9,874 nucleotides of DNA from Bryobacterales bacterium (GTDB lineage: Bacteria > Acidobacteriota > Terriglobia > Bryobacterales > Bryobacteraceae). Position numbers and translations under genes: made by a program. The stretch covers positions 1 to 9,874 of the forward strand of contig JANXQZ010001000.1 in NCBI GenBank assembly GCA_025353235.1, given 5' to 3'. Below are positions 1-6,690 of this stretch, piece after piece. Under the pieces are notes generated by a model that saw nothing but the letters and a program-made list of their open reading frames with translations, was not told the origin of the DNA and did not search any database. The stretch's first letter is position 1. Every line of letters starts with the position of its first letter.

Positions 1-1695
1 GGCGAGTTGGATCGAATCTTGCGGAGCCGGGTTTTCATACACTCTCATCGCATCCGGCGTTTTCTCGAGTTCGTGGTCGAAGAATGTCTTTCAGGTCAAC
101 AAACGCGCTTGAAGGAGTACCTCATCGGCCTCGAAGTCTTCAATCGCAGGGAGCAATTCGATCCCCGGATCGATTCGATTGTGCGCGTAGAGGCACGCCG
201 GCTCAGGGCGAAACTCGAAGAATATTATCAGACGGAAGGGCGGGAAGCGGAATTGCGCATCGAGCTGCGGAAAGGCAGTTACGTGCCTCTCTTTCAGTCC
301 CGGCGAGCTGGCATGAACGGCTACGGCCACATCCCCGCGCCGGAACGTCGCAGCTCGGTTGCCATCGGGCGCATCACGGGAGATGCGCCTGAATTGATAG
401 AGGACATCCATCGCCGACTTGCGCACGTGTTGATTAACGATGGATTTTGCCAATTTATCTCGCCGCATGCTGGAGCAAACGGGTCAGGGAACGGGCAGAC
501 AAAAAGCGTTGCCCCCGATTACCTCATAGAGGGGACTGTATCGCGAGATGGCCCTGCCGCCAAGCTGACGCTTCAGCTCCGCAAGGAATCAGACGGATCC
601 TTGTTCTCGTCCGCATCGGGTGACGGCGACTCCATCGAAGACTTGGCCAGGTCTTTAAATCGCGCTCTCATTACGGTTCACTCGCGTGAACAAAATCAGG
701 AACTGCGACGCCGCCGCGCGCACAGTCAAAGCTTCGACAACTACCTCCAAGGCCGCTACCTTTGGAAGCTCGGCAACCCGGAATCTATCCGCAGCAGTGC
801 GGCACTCTTTCAGTTGTCAGTTGAGAAGGATCCGGCTTACTCCGCTGCTTGGGGCGCCTTGGCCGAATCTCTGGTAGTCGGTGCGGCGTTCGGATCCGAA
901 CATCCAAGCGAAGCTCGCACAAAGATTCTGGATGCGGCAAATAAGGCCAAGGAACTGAACGATAGCCTTCCCGAGGCTTACGTGGCTATTGGGTGCGCAG
1001 TCTCTATGTTCGACTGGGACTGGCAGACGGGAGAAAGCCAGTTTCAGCGGGCGATCTATCTGGATGGGCGAGATCCTTGCAGCCATGTGGCGTACAGCTT
1101 GCAACTTGCGAGCCGGGGCATGCTGGGTCCGGCCATCGTGGAAGCAGAGCGCGCTCTCGAATTGGATCCTGCTTCGCTCTCAAACAACTTCGTTCTGGGT
1201 TGGCTATTCATCGCCTCCAGAAAATACGATCAAGCCATCTTACAGCACAACCTAATTGCCCAACTCGCTCCCGATTATTCGCTGGCATATCTTGGATTAG
1301 GTTGGGCGAATGTGGGAAAGGGCCTGTACAGCGATGCGATTGCATGCTTCACGAATGCGAGCAATCAGTTGAAGGGCCGCGCGCTGCTCTGGGGCTGTAT
1401 GGGATACTGCTACGCACGGTTGGGAAATCGGGGCGAAGCCAAGCGTTTGATGGGCCTTCTCGAGAAGCAGGCCGCTACGCAGTACGTGTCAGCCGTCCAT
1501 GTAGCGGCAATTCATGCTGGCCTGGGAGAGCTTGAGCGAGCCTTGAGCTGCTTGGAGCAAGCTGCCGAGCTTCGCTGCGGGTCGCTTCCGCTGCACTTGC
1601 TCAATCCGGAGTTCGAATGTCTGCGCAACGAGGTCCGCTACGGCCGACTCTTGGAGCGCATGGGACTACGCAGCGAGCTATCAGCTGTTTGCTAA
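1..1695 (+). CDS. TPR protein with N-terminal winged-helix-like regulatory domain (5' partial)
   Basis: The frame is open to the left edge, so the gene starts upstream. The TTG at 7 only sets the residue numbering used here and is probably internal. Residues 1-75 resemble the N-terminal domain of CadC-like/TPR regulators common in Acidobacteriota: a helical part, then IVRVEARRLRAKLEEYY followed by RKGSYVPLF, like the recognition-helix and wing end of winged-helix domains. Residues about 113-225 resemble the TolB/FlgO-like middle domain of this family (DYLIEGTVSRDG, then LTLQLRKESDGSLF). From about 243 (NYLQGRYLWKLG) to the end there are TPR-type helical repeats, for example AERALELDPASLSNNFVLGW and LLWGCMGYCYARLGNRGEAK. 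I see no transmembrane segment, so it is probably a soluble cytoplasmic regulator or scaffold. Its target is unknown. The stop codon lies inside the A-tract of the terminator that serves the convergent neighbour. Confidence 0.85.
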   Translation, partial: GELDRILRSRVFIHSHRIRRFLEFVVEECLSGQQTRLKEYLIGLEVFNRREQFDPRIDSIVRVEARRLRAKLEEYYQTEGREAELRIELRKGSYVPLFQSRRAGMNGYGHIPAPERRSSVAIGRITGDAPELIEDIHRRLAHVLINDGFCQFISPHAGANGSGNGQTKSVAPDYLIEGTVSRDGPAAKLTLQLRKESDGSLFSSASGDGDSIEDLARSLNRALITVHSREQNQELRRRRAHSQSFDNYLQGRYLWKLGNPESIRSSAALFQLSVEKDPAYSAAWGALAESLVVGAAFGSEHPSEARTKILDAANKAKELNDSLPEAYVAIGCAVSMFDWDWQTGESQFQRAIYLDGRDPCSHVAYSLQLASRGMLGPAIVEAERALELDPASLSNNFVLGWLFIASRKYDQAILQHNLIAQLAPDYSLAYLGLGWANVGKGLYSDAIACFTNASNQLKGRALLWGCMGYCYARLGNRGEAKRLMGLLEKQAATQYVSAVHVAAIHAGLGELERALSCLEQAAELRCGSLPLHLLNPEFECLRNEVRYGRLLERMGLRSELSAVC

Positions 1696-1721
1696 AAAAG
1701 GCAGCCCTTACCAGGGCTGCC
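1694..1721 (-). terminator. Intrinsic terminator of the BrkB-family gene
   Basis: A perfect 9-bp stem, GGCAGCCCT (1700-1708) and AGGGCTGCC (1713-1721), has a 4-base loop (TACC). On the minus strand it is followed directly by six T's, the complement of A1694-A1699, which is the textbook Rho-independent arrangement. It lies about 60 bases past the stop of the minus-strand membrane-protein gene. On the plus strand the bases after the stem are not T-rich, so it would terminate the convergent TPR gene poorly. The T-tract overlaps that gene's TAA stop. Confidence 0.85.
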
Positions 1722-1782
1722 CGAAGAAAAGCATCCAGCTCACTCTCAGTAGATACGAAAGCATGGCCCAACCGGATGCCTT

Positions 1783-2781
1783 TTAAGACTCAACGATAAG
1801 CTTTGCCTGAGAAACTTCCGGTTTCAGCTTCAGCTTCGCCGCAACTTGAGAGCCGAATTTTTGGGTGTACACGCGCGTAAATTCCGCCCCAAGAAAGAAG
1901 ATCTGGGATGAGTAGTAAACCCAGACCAGCACAATCACAAAAGATCCGGCGGCTCCGTAGGTAGACCCGAGAGTGCTCTTCCCGAGATACAGGCCAAGCA
2001 GCACCTTTCCTATTGTAAAGAGCAACGATGTGACGGCGGCTCCAATCGCAACGTCGCTCCACTCGAGCCGGACGTCAGGAAGTACTTTATAAATGCTGGC
2101 GAAAAGCATCGTAATCACGGTGAACGAGATTAGAAAATAAAACATGTGAAGGAATGCTTCGGGAACCGGCAACACCTGGCTAAAGTACCGACCCATCGCG
2201 GACAGCCAGGCGCTGACCAACAGCGAGGTCAGCAACAGGAATCCAATTCCAAGAATCATCGTGAAAGAAATAAACCGAAGCTTCATCAGGCGAAACATGC
2301 TTTTAATTCCGCTTTGCCCTGGAACAGGCGGAACATGCCAGATCGTATTCAGCGCATCGGTTAGCTCCACTACCACCGAGGTGGCTCCGAAGAAGAGCGT
2401 GATCAATCCAAGCACCGTGGCTACGATTCCGCTGGCCGGTTTATAAGCCGTCTGAATGAGCTGCTGAATCAGCTTTGCTCCGTCGTATCCGACCGTATCC
2501 TTGATTTGCCAAACGAGTTGTCCTTCCACCGCCTGACGTCCGAAGGCGAGCCCAGCTACGGCTAGTACGACAACGATGAGCGGTGCGAGCGAGAGAGCGG
2601 TATAGTATGCCAGCGAAGCGCCCAAGCGGGGCACATTGTCATCGCTCCAGGCGTCAAGTGTAGTCTTTACCAAATCCCAAATGTCTTTCCGACTCAGCCA
2701 CGTGAACATGCGGAAATGGCGCACAACTTTACGGGCGCTTTCAGCATCTAATGGCTCGCTCAGAAGCTCGTTTCGACTCAT
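1783..2781 (-). CDS. YihY/virulence factor BrkB family inner-membrane protein
   Basis: This is a 332-residue polytopic membrane protein that matches the YihY/BrkB family in length and layout. Hydrophobic segments lie near residues 57-80, 118-140, 170-195, 211-231, 243-266 and 277-298, giving the six helices expected. Family-like motifs are visible: PRLGASLAYYTALSLAPL (51-68), FGATSVVVELTDALNTIW (131-148), YKVLPDVRLEW (231-241) and GSTYGAAGSFVIVLVWVYYS (272-291) followed by FLGAEFTRVY. The ATG is preceded by AAGGA 12 bases upstream, a somewhat long but usable spacing. The gene is monocistronic, with its own terminator and divergent from the carbohydrate operon. The family's function is unsettled: the old name RNase BN for E. 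coli YihY was a misassignment, and BrkB was linked to serum resistance in Bordetella. Transport or envelope roles have been suggested. Confidence 0.9.
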   Translation of the reverse strand: MSRNELLSEPLDAESARKVVRHFRMFTWLSRKDIWDLVKTTLDAWSDDNVPRLGASLAYYTALSLAPLIVVVLAVAGLAFGRQAVEGQLVWQIKDTVGYDGAKLIQQLIQTAYKPASGIVATVLGLITLFFGATSVVVELTDALNTIWHVPPVPGQSGIKSMFRLMKLRFISFTMILGIGFLLLTSLLVSAWLSAMGRYFSQVLPVPEAFLHMFYFLISFTVITMLFASIYKVLPDVRLEWSDVAIGAAVTSLLFTIGKVLLGLYLGKSTLGSTYGAAGSFVIVLVWVYYSSQIFFLGAEFTRVYTQKFGSQVAAKLKLKPEVSQAKLIVES

Positions 2782-2829
2782 ACGAGATTAGAATCCTTGG
2801 GGCTGAACTGTCTGCCCAGCTACTCAGGA

Positions 2830-2843
2830 TGAAACCGTTTTCA
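2830..2843. promoter_or_regulatory. Short palindrome in divergent intergenic region (possible operator)
   Basis: TGAAA (2830-2834) and TTTCA (2839-2843) form a perfect 5-bp dyad around a 4-base spacer (CCGT). It lies about 49 bases upstream of the minus-strand BrkB-family start. The position suits a regulator-binding site for either divergent transcript. A dyad this short can occur by chance, so this is only a candidate. Confidence 0.15.
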
Positions 2844-2877
2844 CGCTCCACAGTCTCACTTACGACTCCGAGCACAT

Positions 2878-2906
2878 TTGAGGCCGGAGGTCACCAAACA
2901 TTTCAT
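2878..2906 (+). promoter_or_regulatory. Candidate sigma-70-type promoter of the carbohydrate operon
   Basis: TTGAGG (2878-2883) matches the -35 consensus at four of six bases. After a 17-base spacer, TTTCAT (2901-2906) matches the -10 consensus at four of six. The predicted start of transcription would be near 2913, a short distance before the glycosidase-like gene. No better pair was found in this 158-bp gap. The match is weak and could be chance. Confidence 0.22.
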
Positions 2907-2939
2907 GATTTCTGTCTGGCCTGCTAAAAAGTTCGGTGT

Positions 2940-4124
2940 GTGGAGCGGGGGTGTGTCGTAGCCGTGGCACGCACCGTACAGCAATCTCCGTTCAAGAGTT
3001 TTTTCCAGGCGGGATTCGAATGCTCTACTCACCGCCGCCGCGATGGTCGGCGTTTGGATTTGATTGCCGCGACGCGCCACGATGAGTTTGCGTTCGAAGA
3101 TTATCAAGCTTTGCAGAATTTCGGCATTAAAACCGTACGGGACGGTATCCGCTGGCATATAATAGAGAAATCACCGCGCCAGTATGATTTCTCCTCGGTG
3201 TTGCCGATGCTGCGCGCATCTCAAGCAGCTGGCACCCAGGTTATCTGGGATCTCTTCCATTATGGCTGGCCTGACGACATAGACGTTTTCTCAACGGCAT
3301 TCGTAGATCGGCTTGGACAGTTAGGTTCAGCGTTCGCAAGGTTTCTCCACGATGAGACCGAGCAAGAAGTACTGGTTTGCCCCTTAAACGAGCCCTCATT
3401 TCTGTCTTGGGCGGGGGGCGAGGTTGAGTACATCAACCCCTTTCAGAAAAGCCGGGGCTTTGAATTAAAGCAGCAACTCGTTCGCGCTTCTATCGCGGCC
3501 AGCGAAGCGATTTGGAATGTCTTGCCCAATGCTCGAATGGTGCATTGCGAGCCGGCGATTCATATCGCGCCTGACCCGCTCCGACCGGAAGATAGCGAGC
3601 TTGTAGAAGAATTTCGTCTGTTCCAGTTTCAGTCGCTCGACATGCTGGCTGGACGAATTTGTCCCGAGCTCGGTGGCGCCGCGAAATACTGCGACATTAT
3701 CGGTCTGAATTATTACTGGAATAACCAGTGGATCCACCGGGCGCGAACTTTGCCGCTAGGCGATAGGCTCTATCGGCCATTTCGCGACTTGCTGAAAGAG
3801 TTTCACGAGCGGTATCGGTGTTCGATATTTGTTTCCGAAACCGGGATAGAGGATCACCGCCGTGCTGACTGGTTTGATTATGTAGCGGGCGAAGTACTTG
3901 CGGCTCAACAGTCGGGAACGCCTGTTTACGGCATTTGCCTTTACCCGATCCTGAATCATCCGGGTTGGGATAACGATCGGCATTGCCATTGCGGTCTGCT
4001 GGATTACGCCAACGATCAAGGCCTGCGGGAGTGCTACAAGCCGCTAGCGGATGCGCTGGCGCGTTGGCTGGGCCGTTTTGAAGGGGTTGAGAAATTTGAA
4101 CTGGCCACCACTGGAGGATATTGA
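2940..4124 (+). CDS. Cytoplasmic glycoside hydrolase homologue, clan A / GH1-like
   Basis: This 394-residue protein looks like a (beta/alpha)8 glycosidase of clan GH-A, nearest to GH1-like beta-glucosidase relatives. The expected catalytic pair is present: LNEPS with acid/base Glu151, and SETG with nucleophile Glu300. Other family-like stretches are FFQAGFECSTHRR (21-33), TVRDGIRWHIIE (65-76), the tryptophan- and histidine-containing VIWDLFHYGWPDD, and IIGLNYYWNNQW before the nucleophile strand. No signal peptide is seen, so it should act in the cytoplasm. The GTG at 2940 lacks a clear ribosome site. A second GTG at 2964 has a G-rich stretch 12 bases upstream and is equally possible, since conserved sequence begins only at residue 21. 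It is the first gene of an operon with a glycosyltransferase and glf, which suggests a role in making or editing a glycan rather than in sugar catabolism. The substrate is unknown. Confidence 0.78.
   Translation: MERGCVVAVARTVQQSPFKSFFQAGFECSTHRRRDGRRLDLIAATRHDEFAFEDYQALQNFGIKTVRDGIRWHIIEKSPRQYDFSSVLPMLRASQAAGTQVIWDLFHYGWPDDIDVFSTAFVDRLGQLGSAFARFLHDETEQEVLVCPLNEPSFLSWAGGEVEYINPFQKSRGFELKQQLVRASIAASEAIWNVLPNARMVHCEPAIHIAPDPLRPEDSELVEEFRLFQFQSLDMLAGRICPELGGAAKYCDIIGLNYYWNNQWIHRARTLPLGDRLYRPFRDLLKEFHERYRCSIFVSETGIEDHRRADWFDYVAGEVLAAQQSGTPVYGICLYPILNHPGWDNDRHCHCGLLDYANDQGLRECYKPLADALARWLGRFEGVEKFELATTGGY
4113..4117 (+). promoter_or_regulatory. Ribosome binding site that fixes the glycosyltransferase start
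   Basis: GGAGG lies 9 bases before ATG 4127 but only 3 bases before the in-frame TTG at 4121. The spacing supports ATG 4127 as the real start. The site sits inside the last codons of the upstream glycosidase gene, as expected for linked translation. Confidence 0.75.
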
Positions 4125-4126
4125 AC

Positions 4127-5287
4127 ATGGTACAAGATCGAATCGACCTTATTTGCCTCTCTCACCTGCGGTGGGGCTTCGTCTATCAAAGGCCGCAGCA
4201 TCTTCTGAGTCGCTTCGCGCGCCATCGTCGAGTGTTCTTCTTTGAAGAGCCTATCTTCTCTGGTGGCAAACCCAGACTAGAATTCCAGACCGATGCTGAG
4301 AGCGGCGTCCACGTTGTGGTTCCACACATGTCCGGCGGCCTCTCGGAGTTGGAAGTAGAGCGGATTCAAGGCGAGTTGCTGGCGCAACTGTTAGGCGTCG
4401 CCCGCAGCGAAGAGTACATGTTTTGGTACTACACTCCCATGGCTTTGGGTTTTACTCAGGAGCTTTCGCCGTCGCTTGTAATTTACGACTGCATGGATGA
4501 GCTATCGGCGTTCAAGGATGCTCCGCCCGCTTTGCATGAGCGCGAACGGGAACTGTTTCAGCGGGCCAACCTGGTGTTTACCGGCGGCCACACTTTATAC
4601 GAGGCGAAGAGAGACCAGCATCCAGACGTGCATGCGTTTCCTAGCAGTGTAGATGTAGACCACTTTGCCCAAGCACGCAAGCCGCAGCCGGATCCGGCTG
4701 ACCAAGCCAGCATTCCCCATCCGCGCATAGGTTATTGCGGCGTGATCGACGAGCGCATGGATATCGAGTTATTAGCAGGCGCTGCAGCCTTGCGTCCGGA
4801 TTGGCACTTCGTCATGATCGGCCCGGTGGTTAAGATCGATGCGGCCAGCCTGCCCTTTTCTCCTAACATTCATTACCTCGGGTCGAAGGGTTATAAGGAG
4901 CTTCCGTCTTATATGGCTGGTTGGGATGCCGCGATGCTGCCGTTCGCGCGCAACGAATCCACCCGGTTTATCAGCCCTACGAAAACACCCGAATATCTGG
5001 CGGCAGGCCTTCCCACTGTTTCTACTTCGATTAGAGATGTCGTTCGGCCTTACGGCGACTTGGGGTTGGTGGGAATTGCAGACGAGCCCACTGCCTTCGT
5101 CGCCGCCATCGTCTCTGCTTTAAAGGCTGATCGGACGGGATGGCTCGCGAAAGTAGACGAATATTTAAAGACGTATTCGTGGGACATCACCTGGAAAAAA
5201 ATGACGAAGCTGATCGCTCCACGCATCAGTAAAACACCAGTCGAGGCTGCGGTTTCAGCAAAGCTGATCGAGAAAGAGGTTAAATAG
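4127..5287 (+). CDS. GT-B fold glycosyltransferase (GT1/GT4-like)
   Basis: This 386-residue cytoplasmic glycosyltransferase should transfer a sugar from a nucleotide donor to a growing glycan or lipid-linked acceptor. The N-terminal half holds LSHLRWGFVYQRPQHLLSRF (11-30), a signature of a GT4-like subgroup that includes TuaH-type enzymes, and IYDCMDELSAF (119-129). The C-terminal donor-binding half holds IGYCGVIDERMD (201-212), the strand HFVMIGPV and SPTKTPEYLAAGLPTVST (283-300), the usual nucleotide-sugar site with its Glu289. There is no transmembrane segment. The start at ATG 4127 has GGAGG 9 bases upstream and falls 2 bases after the upstream stop. Its stop codon abuts the glf start. 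The neighbouring mutase suggests that it uses, or works beside, UDP-galactofuranose, but the sequence alone does not show the donor. Confidence 0.85.
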   Translation: MVQDRIDLICLSHLRWGFVYQRPQHLLSRFARHRRVFFFEEPIFSGGKPRLEFQTDAESGVHVVVPHMSGGLSELEVERIQGELLAQLLGVARSEEYMFWYYTPMALGFTQELSPSLVIYDCMDELSAFKDAPPALHERERELFQRANLVFTGGHTLYEAKRDQHPDVHAFPSSVDVDHFAQARKPQPDPADQASIPHPRIGYCGVIDERMDIELLAGAAALRPDWHFVMIGPVVKIDAASLPFSPNIHYLGSKGYKELPSYMAGWDAAMLPFARNESTRFISPTKTPEYLAAGLPTVSTSIRDVVRPYGDLGLVGIADEPTAFVAAIVSALKADRTGWLAKVDEYLKTYSWDITWKKMTKLIAPRISKTPVEAAVSAKLIEKEVK

Positions 5288-6448
5288 ATGTTTGATTTTT
5301 TAATTGTTGGCGCGGGGTTCGCGGGCAGCGTAATCGCGGAACAGTTGGCCAGGAACTTCGGCAAAAAGGTTCTGATCATAGACAAGCGTCCGCATATTGG
5401 CGGCAACGCTTACGATCATTACAACGAGGACGGGATTCTGGTCCATCGGTACGGCCCGCACATATTTCATACCAACTCGCGGGATGTCTTCGATTATTTA
5501 ACTCGATTCACGGCCTGGCGCCCCTACGAGCACCGCGTGATTGCCAATGTCGATAACAAGCAGGTCCCAGTTCCTATTAACCTGGATACCGTAAACAAGC
5601 TGTACGGGCTGACTCTCGATTCTTCCCAGCTGGAAGACTTTTTCGCATCGCTCGCCGAGAAGCGAGATCCGATCCGAACTTCGGAAGATGTGGTGGTGAA
5701 CCGCGTGGGCCGGGAACTCTACGAAAAGATGTTCCGCGGTTATACGCGCAAGCAGTGGGGGCTGGATCCTTCCGAACTCGACTCTTCCGTGACGGCCCGG
5801 ATACCCGTCCGCACCAACCGCGATGACCGATATTTCACCGATACGTATCAGGCCATGCCAAAGCACGGTTACACGCGCATGTTCGAGAACATGCTCGATC
5901 ATAAAAACATCAAGATTATGCTGAATACGGATTATCGCGAAGTTTGCGAGATCATCAAGTACAAGGCTTTGGTGTTTTCCGGACCGGTCGACGAGTTCTT
6001 CGATTATCGGTATGGCAAGCTTCCGTATCGCTCGCTCGAGTTCAAGCATGAAACGCTTGACCAGTCAGTGTTTCAGGATGCTCCCGTGGTGAATTACCCC
6101 AATGAGCGCGTTCCCTATACTCGCATCACGGAGTTCAAGTATTTAACGGGGCAGGATCACCGCAAAACGAGCATTGTATATGAATTCCCCCGGGCGGAAG
6201 GAGATCCTTACTATCCGGTTCCGCGCCCTGAGAATAATACGCTGTACAAGAAATATCAGGCGCTCGCCGAAGCGCGCTCTGACGTTCATTTCGTCGGACG
6301 TTTAGCCACTTACAAGTACTACAACATGGATCAGATAGTTGCCCAGGCGCTGACTATGGTTGCCAAGATCGCAGGCACCAGCAAATCCGAGTTAACGCGC
6401 AGAGCGCCAGTACCGGTTTTGAATGGCGCCGCAGTACTGACGGCTTAA
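5288..6448 (+). CDS. glf: UDP-galactopyranose mutase
   Basis: Glf is a cytoplasmic flavoenzyme that interconverts UDP-galactopyranose and UDP-galactofuranose, using reduced FAD that forms an adduct with the sugar. The 386 residues fit the bacterial family, which is usually about 370-400. Seen in the sequence: the FAD dinucleotide motif GAGFAGS (8-14), IIDKR (30-34), GGNAYDH (38-44), the substrate-side GPHIFHT motif (56-62), RKQWGLDP with the uridine-stacking Trp157, the YTRITEFK segment with Arg279, and GRLATYKYYNMDQ (337-349) with Arg338. These match the family's active-site arginines, histidines and tyrosines. The ATG directly follows the upstream TAG, and GAGG at 5276-5279 lies 8 bases before it. 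It is the last gene of the operon; no intrinsic terminator with a T-tract is visible, but the large inverted repeat starts 42 bases downstream. Identification is firm. Confidence 0.96.
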   Translation: MFDFLIVGAGFAGSVIAEQLARNFGKKVLIIDKRPHIGGNAYDHYNEDGILVHRYGPHIFHTNSRDVFDYLTRFTAWRPYEHRVIANVDNKQVPVPINLDTVNKLYGLTLDSSQLEDFFASLAEKRDPIRTSEDVVVNRVGRELYEKMFRGYTRKQWGLDPSELDSSVTARIPVRTNRDDRYFTDTYQAMPKHGYTRMFENMLDHKNIKIMLNTDYREVCEIIKYKALVFSGPVDEFFDYRYGKLPYRSLEFKHETLDQSVFQDAPVVNYPNERVPYTRITEFKYLTGQDHRKTSIVYEFPRAEGDPYYPVPRPENNTLYKKYQALAEARSDVHFVGRLATYKYYNMDQIVAQALTMVAKIAGTSKSELTRRAPVPVLNGAAVLTA

Positions 6449-6478
6449 CCATTTAGATCATCCTTATTTCTTCTCCGC

Positions 6479-6621
6479 TCGATGCTGCTTTGTGGGGCAG
6501 CCAATCTTGGCTGCAGCCGGCTTTCAGCCGGCTTTCTGAGGGGACAAATCCTCTCTGAAAGCCTGGAAAGCCGACTAAAAGGCGGCTGCAGGCAGGATTG
6601 CCTGCCCCACAATCAATGCTG
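6479..6621. repeat. Imperfect 9-bp direct repeats flanking the palindromic element
   Basis: TCGATGCTG (6479-6487) and TCAATGCTG (6613-6621) match at 8 of 9 bases and bracket the inverted repeat. The right copy abuts it and the left copy ends two bases short of it. This is what a decayed target-site duplication would look like, but chance similarity of short sequences is not excluded. Confidence 0.35.
6490..6612. repeat. 123-bp composite inverted repeat (REPIN/MITE-like palindromic element)
   Basis: The outer arms, 6490-6518 and 6584-6612, are inverted repeats matching at 26 of 29 bases and ending TTGTGGGG / CCCCACAA. Each arm also folds on itself: GCAGCCAA-TC-TTGGCTGC (6497-6514) and GCAGGCA-GGAT-TGCCTGC (6588-6605). 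Inside the left arm is a perfect 11-bp tandem duplication of AGCCGGCTTTC (6515-6525 and 6526-6536). The right side has a diverged reverse-complement version (6557-6576). The centre, 6532-6561, pairs imperfectly (CTTTCTGAGGGG with CCTCTCTGAAAG). There is no ORF within. It lies between convergent operons and could help to end transcription, but has no T-tract. It resembles REP-doublet (REPIN) or MITE elements; no transposase is visible here. Confidence 0.8.
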
Positions 6622-6690
6622 AATCACGGTCGCAGGAAAACTAAGTGACATTGGCCAATCCTTGCAGCAGGACGGCCTTCTAACAAGCTC

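Noticed and set aside
1783..2781. Calling the membrane protein ribonuclease BN
   Set aside because: That label on YihY-type proteins is a historical misassignment. The protein is a six-helix membrane protein with no nuclease motifs.
4121..4126. TTG at 4121 as the glycosyltransferase start
   Set aside because: GGAGG would be only 3 bases away. ATG 4127 has the proper 9-base spacing and the conserved sequence begins after it.
5498..6049. Long minus-strand reading frame inside glf
   Set aside because: It lies fully within a firmly identified enzyme gene on the other strand and its translation shows no recognisable features.
6490..6612. The inverted repeat as a simple intrinsic terminator
   Set aside because: No T-tract follows either side, and the tandem duplications and nested hairpins fit a dispersed repeat element better, although it may still slow transcription.
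6650..6659. Perfect 10-bp palindrome ATTGGCCAAT near the VOC gene end
   Set aside because: It is short, has no T-tract or supporting context, and lies downstream of both convergent operons. It is likely chance.
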